Below are positions 35,059 through 43,375 of a stretch of 64,000 nucleotides of DNA, one piece after another. Both the position numbers and the translations under genes were made by a program. The notes beneath the pieces are model-generated. The model was given only the letters and a program-made list of their open reading frames with translations. It had not been told where the DNA came from and searched no databases. Source of the DNA: Yanghanlia caeni (GTDB taxonomy: Bacteria > Pseudomonadota > Gammaproteobacteria > Burkholderiales > Burkholderiaceae_B); the NCBI GenBank assembly GCA_030733815.1, contig JAUZQE010000012.1:26670-90669 (forward strand). The letters are read 5' to 3'. Position 1 is the stretch's first letter. Each line of letters starts with the position of its first letter.

Positions 35059-35838
35059 ATGTTGCGCAAAGTGACGGATCTGTATGGCTACACGCTGCAG
35101 GCGACCGATGGGGAGCTCGGCAAGGTGAAGGATGTATTCTTTGACGACGAGAAATGGACGATACGCTACCTGGTGGTGGAAACCGGCAGCTGGCTGAACA
35201 GCAGGCAGGTGCTGATCTCGCCCTATTCGATAGCCGGCATCGACGAAGTCGATGAGGCCATTTCCGTACGCCTGACCCAGGAGCAGGTGAAGAACAGCCC
35301 CGACATCGACACCCATCAACCCGTGTCGCGCCAGATGGAAGGCGATTTTTCTCGCTACTACGGCCTGGGCAATTACTGGCTCGGCCCCGAGCTTTGGGGG
35401 GCCGGTACCTATCCCATCATCCGCTCGCCAGACGAGGCCGGAGCCGGGCACGTGCCGGGGCGTGCGGAAGAACTGCTGCAGCAGACCTCCGCCAACCCGG
35501 AGGATTTTCACCTTCGTAGTGCCGACAATGTGAAGGGCCACCATATTCAGGGTACCGATGACGAGATCGGCCATGTTGAAGATTTCGTCTTCGACGACGA
35601 GACCTGGGCCTTGCGTTACTTCATCGTGGACACCCGCAACTGGTGGCCGGGCGGCCGCAAGGTGCTGCTGGCCACCCACTGGATCGACCGGATCGACTGG
35701 GCCGGCTCACTGGTACACGTGAACCTGACCCATGAACAGATACAGAACAGCCCCGAATATGACCCCGATCAGCCCCTGAGCCGCGACATCGAAGCGCGCC
35801 TGCACGCACACTACGGCATGCGCAACTATTGGGAATAG
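35059..35838 (+). CDS. Protein with two PRC-barrel domains
   Basis: A 259-residue protein made of two PRC-barrel modules. The first is about residues 1-90 (LYGYTLQATDGELGKVKDVFFDDEKW) and the second about 155-245 (VKGHHIQGTDDEIGHVEDFVFDDETW). Each ends in a similar tail (NSPDIDTHQPVSR, NSPEYDPDQPLSR), so it arose by internal duplication. There is no signal peptide. Such proteins are common in Proteobacteria and often tied to stress responses, but no function is established. Start at 35059, preceded by AAAGGA. Its end overlaps the convergent oxidoreductase gene by 13 bases. Confidence 0.85.
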   Translation: MLRKVTDLYGYTLQATDGELGKVKDVFFDDEKWTIRYLVVETGSWLNSRQVLISPYSIAGIDEVDEAISVRLTQEQVKNSPDIDTHQPVSRQMEGDFSRYYGLGNYWLGPELWGAGTYPIIRSPDEAGAGHVPGRAEELLQQTSANPEDFHLRSADNVKGHHIQGTDDEIGHVEDFVFDDETWALRYFIVDTRNWWPGGRKVLLATHWIDRIDWAGSLVHVNLTHEQIQNSPEYDPDQPLSRDIEARLHAHYGMRNYWE

Positions 35839-37187
35839 GCGACCGGCTGCGGTGCCCTGCCCGCTTCGAGCTGCTTGCGCAGCTCGAAGGCGCGCGTGCT
35901 CGTGTCGATTTCGACGTCGTTCCATGTGACGACGGTATTGGCCGGCACCGCGCGCTTGAGGCGGACGTCGTGCGCGAGCCCCAGGGGCACGGCACCCAGT
36001 TCAAGCGACCGCTCCACCGGCAGCAGCTTGCCCCACACGGTGTAGCCGCCCTCGCCATCGAGTACTTCGCCTTCACGCAATGCCCGCTTCGATGTCGCCA
36101 CCACGTCGGCCACCCACTGCGTGGGCGTGCCTGTGGCCTCGCCCCGCAGCGCCACGGAGGCGACCGACATGCCCACTTCCAGACCGATGAGATGCCAGCG
36201 CTTGTACAACGTGAAGTACCGGCCTGTGGGGTCCGTGTGTGCGTTGTATTCCTCGAAACAGTTACGTATATACGATGTTTCGCCTTCAACCGTCACCCAC
36301 ACGCCCATGCGTATGTCGTAAGGAATGCTGCGGCCGTCGGGTTCCAGACATGACACGACTTCGACCATTCCCTTGCGTTCCAGCACGCCGCCTTCGGAGA
36401 CCGGGCGCGTGACATAAGGGATGTCGGCGATGCTGGCCGGCGGATATTGCAGCCCGTCATGCGGCACCCCGAGGCCCGTCGCGTTGGCAACGGCGGCACT
36501 TTCGATGGAAGGCTTGGAGCCATCGAGAAAGCTGTTGAACATCTTGGGATTCAAGCCGCCACGCTGTGCCTGTTCCGGCGTCAGCCCGTAGTAGCCCCAC
36601 ACGGTTTCGGGTGTGGAACTGCTGAAATGCGGCAACCACTTGTGCCCGCGGCCCGCAGCCACCACCGGGAACCCGCAGGTGCGCGCCCAGTCGACCAAAT
36701 CGCAGATGAGTGCCGGCTGATCGCCATACGCCAGCGAATACACGACGCCCGCCTCCTCAGCCTTGCGCGCCAGCAACGGCCCGCAGAAGGCATCGGCCTC
36801 GACCGTCACGTTGACCACGTGTTTGCCATGTGCGAAAGCCACAAGGCAATGATCGACCGCGGCAATGGGATGACCGGTGCATTCCACCAGCACATCGATG
36901 CGTTCGTCGCGCAGCATGCGCTGCCAATCGTCGGTGACCCAGGTCGTGCCGTTTGCCACGGCATCGTCCAGGCTTACGGCGCTGCTTCGTTGCGGCGACC
37001 ACCCCACCCGCTCGAGATTCGTGCGGGCTGCATCGGGATTGAGGTCGGCAATGGCGGCAAGATGAACCCCGGGCGTGCGCGGAATCTGGGCCAGATACAT
37101 GGAACCGAACTTGCCGGCCCCGATAAGGGCAATGCGCACGGGGCGACCGGCTGCTTCGCGGGCGCGCAGCTTGGCGTACAGACTCAT
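35826..37187 (-). CDS. NAD(P)-binding oxidoreductase with C-terminal SAF domain
   Basis: A 453-residue protein. Residues 15-150 form a Rossmann domain like homoserine dehydrogenase or Gfo/Idh enzymes (VRIALIGAGKFGSMYLAQIP, DVLVECTGHPIAAVDHCL). The C-terminus has an SAF-like segment (LPVERSLELGAVPLGLAHDVRLKRAVPANTVVTW, in part). Proteins of this layout occur in sugar-acid catabolic loci, but I do not recognise the substrate. The start is set at MSLYAKLRAREAAGR. The gene is monocistronic. Confidence 0.8.
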   Translation of the reverse strand: MSLYAKLRAREAAGRPVRIALIGAGKFGSMYLAQIPRTPGVHLAAIADLNPDAARTNLERVGWSPQRSSAVSLDDAVANGTTWVTDDWQRMLRDERIDVLVECTGHPIAAVDHCLVAFAHGKHVVNVTVEADAFCGPLLARKAEEAGVVYSLAYGDQPALICDLVDWARTCGFPVVAAGRGHKWLPHFSSSTPETVWGYYGLTPEQAQRGGLNPKMFNSFLDGSKPSIESAAVANATGLGVPHDGLQYPPASIADIPYVTRPVSEGGVLERKGMVEVVSCLEPDGRSIPYDIRMGVWVTVEGETSYIRNCFEEYNAHTDPTGRYFTLYKRWHLIGLEVGMSVASVALRGEATGTPTQWVADVVATSKRALREGEVLDGEGGYTVWGKLLPVERSLELGAVPLGLAHDVRLKRAVPANTVVTWNDVEIDTSTRAFELRKQLEAGRAPQPVAYSQ

Positions 37188-37263
37188 TGAACAAGTCTCC
37201 GTATGGCGCCCCCGCATTCGCGGCGGCGCGTTCTTTTTTGTGTGTGAGGTATGGCCGTGTAAT

Positions 37264-37608
37264 TTACAGGATTTCGTTCACCACATCGGCCGGGCGGCAC
37301 AGCCGTGTGCCCTTGTCGGTGACGACGATGGGGCGGTTCATGAGGATGGGGTGTGCTTCCATGGCCTGCAGCAGCTCGTCGTCGCTGAGATCGGGATTGT
37401 CGAGCCCGAGCTCGGAGTAAATGGCTTCCTTGCTGCGTATGGCCTCGCGCACGGTGATGCCCGCCGCAGCGATCAGCCGCGCGAGCTCGTCGCGCTTGAG
37501 TGGTGTTTTCAGATATTCGACGACTTCAACCGCGTGGCCGGCGTCCTGCAAGGCCTGCAACACGGTTCGTGAGGTGCCGCAACGCGGATTGTGATAGATG
37601 ACTGACAT
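37264..37608 (-). CDS. arsC: Arsenate reductase (glutaredoxin type, ArsC family)
   Basis: A 114-residue thioredoxin-fold reductase. Cys10 lies in the YHNPRCGTSR active-site motif, and the conserved TPLKRDELARLIAAAG, LMNRPIVVTDKGTRLCRP segments follow. Members reduce arsenate to arsenite with glutathione and glutaredoxin. No arsenite pump or arsR is adjacent, so it may belong to the ArsC-like group with other roles. A far longer frame extends upstream only as antisense to the glutathione peroxidase gene. Confidence 0.88.
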   Translation of the reverse strand: MSVIYHNPRCGTSRTVLQALQDAGHAVEVVEYLKTPLKRDELARLIAAAGITVREAIRSKEAIYSELGLDNPDLSDDELLQAMEAHPILMNRPIVVTDKGTRLCRPADVVNEIL

Positions 37609-37740
37609 ATCGTTTCCCTGCCTGTTGATTGATGCCAGAAAGAAAGCGCTCATAGTATCAGAGCGCGGCGCCCTGACCGGCAGCGGCGAAGCAGGCGCCG
37701 GCGAGTGGTAAATTAAGGCTGTACACGTGCAAAACATGCC

Positions 37741-38262
37741 ATGGAAACCGTCTATTCCTTCAGCGCCCGCTCGATCGATGGCCGCGACATCAGCCTGTCC
37801 GACTTTGCTGGGCGGGTTCTGCTGATCGTCAACGTGGCCTCGGAATGCGGATTCACGCCGCAGTACGCGGGGCTTGAAACCCTCTATCGCGATTACCGCG
37901 ATCAGGGGTTCACGGTACTGGCCTTCCCGTGTAACCAGTTCGGCGCCCAGGAACCCGGCAACGCGCAGACCATTGCCGAGTTTTGTGCGTCTCGCTACGG
38001 CATCACGTTTCCGCTTTTCGACAAGATTGAAGTCAACGGGCCCAATGCCCATCCGCTGTATGCATGGCTCAAAAGCCAGAAGGCGGGCATACTTGGCAGC
38101 GAAAGCATCAAGTGGAATTTCAGCAAGTTTCTCATCGACCGCCAGGGCCGCGTTCTGCAGCGGCTGGGCCCTACAGCCAAGCCGGAAAGCCTGCGCAAGG
38201 CCATCGAACGCGCGCTGGCCACTCCCGTTCCAGACAACGAACCGAACACACGCCTTGGCTAA
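37741..38262 (+). CDS. Glutathione peroxidase (BtuE-like)
   Basis: A 173-residue thiol peroxidase. The catalytic tetrad can be read: Cys in NVASECGFTPQY, Gln in FPCNQFGAQEPG, Trp and Asn in IKWNFSKFL. Cys replaces selenocysteine, as is usual in bacteria. These enzymes reduce hydrogen peroxide and lipid hydroperoxides using glutathione or thioredoxin. It is followed 10 bases later by a lipoprotein gene. Confidence 0.95.
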   Translation: METVYSFSARSIDGRDISLSDFAGRVLLIVNVASECGFTPQYAGLETLYRDYRDQGFTVLAFPCNQFGAQEPGNAQTIAEFCASRYGITFPLFDKIEVNGPNAHPLYAWLKSQKAGILGSESIKWNFSKFLIDRQGRVLQRLGPTAKPESLRKAIERALATPVPDNEPNTRLG

Positions 38263-38272
38263 TTCCAGAACC

Positions 38273-39088
38273 ATGCGCATTAACCAACTGAACCGAACGG
38301 CTCGCCTGTTCATGTCGGCGGCTCTTGGCACCGCTTTGCTTGCTGGCTGCGCCAGCAGGCCCGCCTCGAACATCACGCTGATTCCCGACGCCACCGATCA
38401 GGTCAGCAGCCGCGAAGGCCTGTTCGCACAAAACGTCAAGTGGAAGCGCAGCAAACCCGGCTGCCAGGGGGAATGCCCCACGCTTGAAGTCGATACCCTG
38501 GTGTTTGCGGGCAACCCGAAGCTGACGCAACTGGTGGATCACGCCCTGGCCGTGATGACCGGGCTGAATGACGAGCAGGCGCCCCGCCATGCCAGCATAG
38601 AGGAGTTCGAAAACTACTACTGGCAGGTGGCCGCAGCGCGTGACAGCGTGTTGCTTGCCGCCAAGCTGCGCTACCGCAGCAAGTACCTCACGGTCATCGA
38701 GCTCGACAGCTGGCAGTACTTCACCGGCGCAGCGCACGGCATTGGCGCCACCCAGTTCCTGAACTGGGACAACGCGCGCGAAACACTGGTGTCGCTCGAC
38801 CAGGTGCTGGCACCGGGTGGCCGCGCCGCCTACGATGCCGCCCTGCGTCGCGCCCATGCCCGGTGGCTGCAAACACAACCCGACCCGCAGGCTGATCCGC
38901 AGGGCTGGAACCGGCTGTGGCCGTTCCAGTCGAGCGAAAACTTTGCCTTCACCGATCAGGGCATCGTGGTGAAATACGACACCTATCAGATTGCACCGTA
39001 CTCCTACGGCCAGCCCGAACTCCTCATACCGTATTCCGAGCTCGACGGCGCATTGCGGGTCGATTATCTGCCGCTTACTCGCCCTTGA
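38273..39088 (+). CDS. RsiV-like (DUF3298) lipoprotein
   Basis: A 271-residue lipoprotein with lipobox LLAGC (Cys at about residue 23). The body shows the DUF4163/DUF3298 pattern: an N-terminal segment with VDTLVFAGNPKLTQLVDHAL, then GAAHGIGATQFLNWD and the C-terminal FTDQGIVVKYDTYQIAPYSYGQPELLIPY, which is typical of RsiV family proteins. RsiV in Bacillus is an anti-sigma factor that binds lysozyme; in Gram-negative bacteria the role is unknown. Cys residues in KPGCQGECPT may form a disulfide. Convergent 14-base overlap with the crotonase gene. Confidence 0.85.
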   Translation: MRINQLNRTARLFMSAALGTALLAGCASRPASNITLIPDATDQVSSREGLFAQNVKWKRSKPGCQGECPTLEVDTLVFAGNPKLTQLVDHALAVMTGLNDEQAPRHASIEEFENYYWQVAAARDSVLLAAKLRYRSKYLTVIELDSWQYFTGAAHGIGATQFLNWDNARETLVSLDQVLAPGGRAAYDAALRRAHARWLQTQPDPQADPQGWNRLWPFQSSENFAFTDQGIVVKYDTYQIAPYSYGQPELLIPYSELDGALRVDYLPLTRP

Positions 39089-39875
39089 AGACCGGTGCGC
39101 GTTTCTCGATGAACGCGTTCACCGCCTCGTCGTGGTCTTTGGTGTGATGCGCCAGCGCCTGGTAGGCGGCAGCCAGCTCCAGCGACGAGGCGAGCGTCGC
39201 GCGCTCGCTCTCGCGCAGCAGCCGCTTGGTCAGGCGCAGGCTGCGCGGCGGGTGTGCGGCGATGCGCCGGGCCATGGCATGGGCTTCTTCAAGCAGCGTG
39301 TCGTGCGGCACCACCCGGTTCACCAGCCCCAGCTCCAATGCGCGCTGCGCATCGATCATGTCTCCGGTGAGCATCATTTCCAGCGCCTTGGGACCCCCGA
39401 TCGTGCGCGAAAGCAGCCACGCGCCGCCGTCGGCGGGAACGATACCCAGCTTGATGAAGCTGGCCGCCATGTTCGCCCGGTCTGACGCAATGCGAATGTC
39501 GCACATGCAGGCCAGATCGAGCCCGGCACCGATCGCATGGCCGTTGATCGCGGCGATGGTCGGAATGGATAGATGCCACAACGCCAGCGGAATCTGCTGG
39601 ATGCCCGAACGGTAGCTGTCGCAGACATCCAGCGGTGAGCCGGCCGAAAAGCTCTTCTTGTCGCGCATGTGCTTCACATTGCCACCCGACGAGAACGCCG
39701 AACCCGCGCCCGTCAGCACCACGGCGCTGACACGGGCATCGGCTTCCAGCCGGCGACACATCTCGACGAACTCGAGCATTTCCTCGGTTTCCGACAACGC
39801 ATTGCGTTTCTCGGGGCGGTTCATCGTCAGGGTGACGACGCCATCGTCGTACTCATACAGCAGAAAATCGCTCAC
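39075..39875 (-). CDS. Enoyl-CoA hydratase/isomerase family protein, atypical active site
   Basis: A 266-residue crotonase-fold protein. The oxyanion-hole segments are present (SAFSSGGNVKHM and NGHAIGAGLDLACMCD). The two glutamates of classical hydratases are not: the first position holds Asp (GLDLA) and the second Phe (AASFIKLG), while an Asp appears in VPADGGAWLLSR. Such a pattern is more like isomerases or other crotonase activities than simple hydration. It lies 24 bases after the acyl-CoA dehydrogenase pair and is the last gene of the phyH-like operon. Confidence 0.88.
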   Translation of the reverse strand: MSDFLLYEYDDGVVTLTMNRPEKRNALSETEEMLEFVEMCRRLEADARVSAVVLTGAGSAFSSGGNVKHMRDKKSFSAGSPLDVCDSYRSGIQQIPLALWHLSIPTIAAINGHAIGAGLDLACMCDIRIASDRANMAASFIKLGIVPADGGAWLLSRTIGGPKALEMMLTGDMIDAQRALELGLVNRVVPHDTLLEEAHAMARRIAAHPPRSLRLTKRLLRESERATLASSLELAAAYQALAHHTKDHDEAVNAFIEKRAPVFKGE

Positions 39876-39899
39876 GTTCCTTCCTTTGTTCTTCGTAGT

Positions 39900-40976
39900 T
39901 CATTGAAGCGAGCCCAGAGGCAGCGTGCCCCGGGTCAACGCCGGCCACCATTGCTGCGGACCCGCGGCAATGGCCGCGCGCCCGAGGCGCTCCGACCACC
40001 ACGCATGGCTGCCGTATTCACTGCGCCATGCCCACAGGCGACGGCTGGAATAATGCAGCGTGTGCTCGTACGTGAAGCCAATGGCCCCATGCACGGCGTG
40101 GGCCAGCGATGCCACCTTGCCCGCACCTGTGCCGGCACGTATTTTGGCCGCTGCAATGGCCAGCTCCGGCGCGTCGCCGTCGGCGCATGAAAATGCGTAG
40201 CTGGCCGCTGCCGACATGGCCGCCGCTTCGCAGGCAATGACCGCGATGTGCTGCTGAATGATCTGGAATGCCGATAGGCGCCGGCCGAACTGCACGCGCT
40301 CGTCGGCATATTGCACCGACTGCTGCAGCAGTCGTTCGGCAGCACCGGCCATCTGGGCACTGCGCAGCATGGCGCCCATATACGTAAGCGCAGCAGCCGG
40401 CACGCCCTGGAGCGGCACGAGCTCCAGCGGCACACCTTCGCCGAAGCTCACGGTGCAGCGTGGTTCGCGTGCGATGTTCAGCCGGGTGTCGATGGTGGTG
40501 TCAGGCGCTGCAATAACCCCCGCATACGCCGCGCCCTCAAGTTCTGCGCACAACACGATATGGTCTGCCGCGGCCGCCCAAGGCACGTCGGCAACGCTGC
40601 CGCATATCTGCGCTTGCCCCCCCTGTGCGGCCGTGCGAACGTTCTCGGGCCCGAGTCGTGCCACGGTCAGCCGGCCCTGTGGAACGGGCAGCCCGGCCTT
40701 GCCCAGCAGCCAGGTGGCCAAAAGGGTTTCCGCCAGGGGCAGCGGCAGTGAAAACTTGCCGCTAAGCAGCACCAGGGGGTACACAGTGCACCAGTCCAGC
40801 CCCGAACCACCCGCCTCTTCGGGTGCCAGGGCAAGGTCGAAGCCTTGTTGCTGCACCAGCGTCCAGAGGTCTTCGAGCGGGTCGCCGGCCTCGGCCCGGG
40901 CCAGCACCTCGGGTGTGATTTGTTCCTCGAAAAGCCGCGCGGCCGTATCCGCCAGCATGCTCTGCATTTCGTTCAT
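39900..40976 (-). CDS. Acyl-CoA dehydrogenase, small/beta subunit type
   Basis: A 358-residue acyl-CoA dehydrogenase homologue, shorter than usual. FAD-contacting RVQFGRRLSAFQIIQ is conserved, as is HAVHGAIGFTYEHTLHYSSRRL, but the classical catalytic Glu segment (EGTNEI) is absent from the C-terminus. This is the pattern of one partner in heteromeric alpha2beta2 dehydrogenases such as those of steroid side-chain degradation. It overlaps the upstream dehydrogenase by ATGA, which favours equal synthesis of the two subunits. Confidence 0.87.
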   Translation of the reverse strand: MNEMQSMLADTAARLFEEQITPEVLARAEAGDPLEDLWTLVQQQGFDLALAPEEAGGSGLDWCTVYPLVLLSGKFSLPLPLAETLLATWLLGKAGLPVPQGRLTVARLGPENVRTAAQGGQAQICGSVADVPWAAAADHIVLCAELEGAAYAGVIAAPDTTIDTRLNIAREPRCTVSFGEGVPLELVPLQGVPAAALTYMGAMLRSAQMAGAAERLLQQSVQYADERVQFGRRLSAFQIIQQHIAVIACEAAAMSAAASYAFSCADGDAPELAIAAAKIRAGTGAGKVASLAHAVHGAIGFTYEHTLHYSSRRLWAWRSEYGSHAWWSERLGRAAIAAGPQQWWPALTRGTLPLGSLQ

Positions 40977-42124
40977 GATCCGAGCCCCACTCCTTTGGCA
41001 ATGATCCCGCGCAGAATTTCACGGGTGCCTCCACGCAACGAAAACGATGGCGTGACTTGCGTGATGTACGCCAGCACTCGTGCGTAATCCGAACCGCCCT
41101 GCACGCTGGGCAGCTCTTCGAACAGTTCGTGCGCCACCTCCGGCAGGCGCTGTTCCAGCAACGTACCGAGGTCCTTTACGCAGGCCGCCTCGACGTTGGG
41201 GCTCTGCCCCGCTTCCAGCTGGCCCGCGATCGACAGCGACATCTGGCGCAGCACGACCATTTCGGCCAGCAGCGCACCCACGGTCGCGGATGCCCGCGCC
41301 CCCGGGTTGGTGCCGGCCATGCGCAGCAACTCGGTCATGAGCGCGGCACTGCTGAGATAGCGCTCGGGACCACTACGCTCGAGCGCCAGTTCGGCGAGGA
41401 CCTGACCCCAGCCGTCACCCTCGGCGCCGATCAGGCTGTCGTCGGGCAGGAACACGTCTTGAAACACCACTTCGTTGAAATGCGATTCACCGGCCAGATC
41501 GCGTATGGGCCGGATGGTGACCCCCGGCGCATGCAGATCGACGATGAACTGCGACAACCCCTTGTGCTTCTTGTCATGATCGCTGGTACGCACGAGTGCG
41601 ATCATCCATTGGCAGCGATGGGCGTTCGTCGTCCAAAGCTTCGTGCCGTTCATCACCCAGCCGCCGTCAACCTTCACGGCGCGGGTGCGCGCCGCAGCAA
41701 GGTCGGAACCGGAATCGGGCTCGCTCATGCCGATGCAGAAGAACGACTCGCCCCGGCAGATGGCCGGCAGATGGCGCTGCTTCTGCTCTTCGGTGCCGTA
41801 GTGCAGAATCAGCGGGCCGCTTTGTCGATCGGCCGTCCAGTGCGCCAGCACGGGCGCGCCAAACGCCAGCAGTTCCTCGACCAGCACGTAGCGCGAAAAG
41901 GCATCCTTGCCGTGGCCGCCATACTCCTTCGGCCAGGTCATGCCGATCCAGCCACGTCCGGCGAGTTTGCGCGTGAACCCGGCATCAAAGCCCATCCACG
42001 ATTCCATGCGCTTGGTTGACGGGTAATCGCCCAGCGTTTCCTGCAGAAAATCGCGGACCTCCTGGCGCAGTGCTTCGGCGTGCGGCGGCAGCACGATCGT
42101 GCGGTACTGTTCAGAAAGCATCAT
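40973..42124 (-). CDS. Acyl-CoA dehydrogenase, large/alpha subunit type
   Basis: A 383-residue acyl-CoA dehydrogenase. Substrate and FAD regions are intact (WPKEYGGHGKD, FFCIGMSEPDSGSDLAA, NGTKLWTTNAHRC). The usual C-terminal catalytic Glu is replaced (RGGTREILRG instead of EGTNEI), but a Glu in LALERSGPERYL occupies the alternative helix position used by isovaleryl- and steroid-type enzymes. Its ATG overlaps the CoA-transferase stop by one base. It probably forms a complex with the next gene product and introduces a double bond alpha,beta to the thioester. Confidence 0.88.
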   Translation of the reverse strand: MMLSEQYRTIVLPPHAEALRQEVRDFLQETLGDYPSTKRMESWMGFDAGFTRKLAGRGWIGMTWPKEYGGHGKDAFSRYVLVEELLAFGAPVLAHWTADRQSGPLILHYGTEEQKQRHLPAICRGESFFCIGMSEPDSGSDLAAARTRAVKVDGGWVMNGTKLWTTNAHRCQWMIALVRTSDHDKKHKGLSQFIVDLHAPGVTIRPIRDLAGESHFNEVVFQDVFLPDDSLIGAEGDGWGQVLAELALERSGPERYLSSAALMTELLRMAGTNPGARASATVGALLAEMVVLRQMSLSIAGQLEAGQSPNVEAACVKDLGTLLEQRLPEVAHELFEELPSVQGGSDYARVLAYITQVTPSFSLRGGTREILRGIIAKGVGLGS

Positions 42125-43350
42125 CAGATCACCCCCGCCGCGCGCAAGGATTCGATACGGTCGGCGTCGATGCCCAGCAGGCCCTCGAGCACCTGTTCGG
42201 TATGCTCGCCCAGCAAGGGTGGCGCAGCGCCGTAACGAATCGGGTTATTGCGGAAATGGATCGGTGTGCCCACCAGCGGCACCCGGTTCGCCGACGGATG
42301 GTCGATCTCGATCTGCATGCCGCGATGCTTCACCTGCGCTTCCTCGAAGGCCTGTTCCACCGTGTTGATGGGCCCGCAGGGCACACCAAGCGGACCGAGC
42401 ATGCTGCACCATTGCTGCGTGCTGCGCGTGGCCAGCACCGGCGCCAGAATTTCCACCAGTGCCTCACGGTTGCGCACGCGTGCAGCATTGGTGGCAAAGC
42501 GTTCGTCACTGCTGACGTGAGAGATGCCTGCCACTTCGCAGAACTTGCCGAACTGGCCATCGTTACCGATCGCCAGGATCACGTGGCCGTCAGACGTACG
42601 GAACGACTGGTACGGCACGACGTTGGGGTGCGCATTGCCATAGCGTTTGGGCACCTCGCGCGAAATCAGGTAATTCTGTGCCTGGTTCGACAGCATGGCG
42701 ATCTGGCAATCAAGCAGCGCCATATCGATGTACTCGCCCTCGCCCGTACGGTCGCGCCGCATCAGCGCCGCAAGAATCGCAACACTGGCGTACATGCCCG
42801 TCATGAGATCGGCCACCGGCACGCCCACCTTCTTCGGGCCGCCACCGGGCACGTGGTCGGGCTCACCGGTCAGGCTCATCAGCCCGCCCAGTCCCTGGAT
42901 CATGAAGTCATAGCCCGCGACCGACTTCATGGGGCCGTTCTGACCAAAGCCGGTGATCGAGCAGTAGATGATGTCGGGCTTGACGGCCTTGAGGTCGTCA
43001 TAGCCCAGGCCATAGCGGGAAAGGTCCCCCGTCTTGAAGTTTTCGATCACCACGTCGGACTGCGCGGCCAGCTCGCGCACGATGCGTTGACCTTCGTCGC
43101 TGGCGATATCCAGCGTCAGCGACTTCTTGCCCCGGTTCGCGCACAGAAAGTACGCGGTTTCGGTGGTGTCGCGCCCCTCCGCATCCTTGAGGAACGGCGG
43201 CCCCCAGGCGCGCGTGTCGTCGCCTCTACCCGGGCGCTCGATTTTGATGACTTCGGCGCCCAGATCGGCCAGCAGCTGGCCCGCCCAGGGGCCGGCCAGA
43301 ATGCGTGACAGATCGAGAACCCGCACATGAGACAACGGACCTTCCATCAT
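42124..43350 (-). CDS. CaiB/BaiF (type III) CoA-transferase
   Basis: A 408-residue family III CoA-transferase. The start (LSHVRVLDLSRILAGPWAGQLLADLGAEVIKIE, in part) is diagnostic, and the catalytic Asp lies in VGVPVADLMTGMYAS. TGFGQNGPMKSVAGYDFMIQGLGGLMSLTG is typical. Such enzymes move CoA from a donor thioester such as succinyl-CoA to a carboxylic acid. In this operon it would activate the imported substrate or its product before dehydrogenation. The next gene overlaps its stop by one base. Confidence 0.93.
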   Translation of the reverse strand: MMEGPLSHVRVLDLSRILAGPWAGQLLADLGAEVIKIERPGRGDDTRAWGPPFLKDAEGRDTTETAYFLCANRGKKSLTLDIASDEGQRIVRELAAQSDVVIENFKTGDLSRYGLGYDDLKAVKPDIIYCSITGFGQNGPMKSVAGYDFMIQGLGGLMSLTGEPDHVPGGGPKKVGVPVADLMTGMYASVAILAALMRRDRTGEGEYIDMALLDCQIAMLSNQAQNYLISREVPKRYGNAHPNVVPYQSFRTSDGHVILAIGNDGQFGKFCEVAGISHVSSDERFATNAARVRNREALVEILAPVLATRSTQQWCSMLGPLGVPCGPINTVEQAFEEAQVKHRGMQIEIDHPSANRVPLVGTPIHFRNNPIRYGAAPPLLGEHTEQVLEGLLGIDADRIESLRAAGVI

Positions 43351-43375
43351 TCAACTCCGAAATTAAATGCTCGTG

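Noticed and set aside
36447..37190. 247-codon plus-strand frame
   Set aside because: Antisense to the SAF-domain oxidoreductase, whose Rossmann motif is clear on the minus strand.
42016..43308. 430-codon open frame on the plus strand
   Set aside because: Antisense to the CaiB-family CoA-transferase, which is complete.
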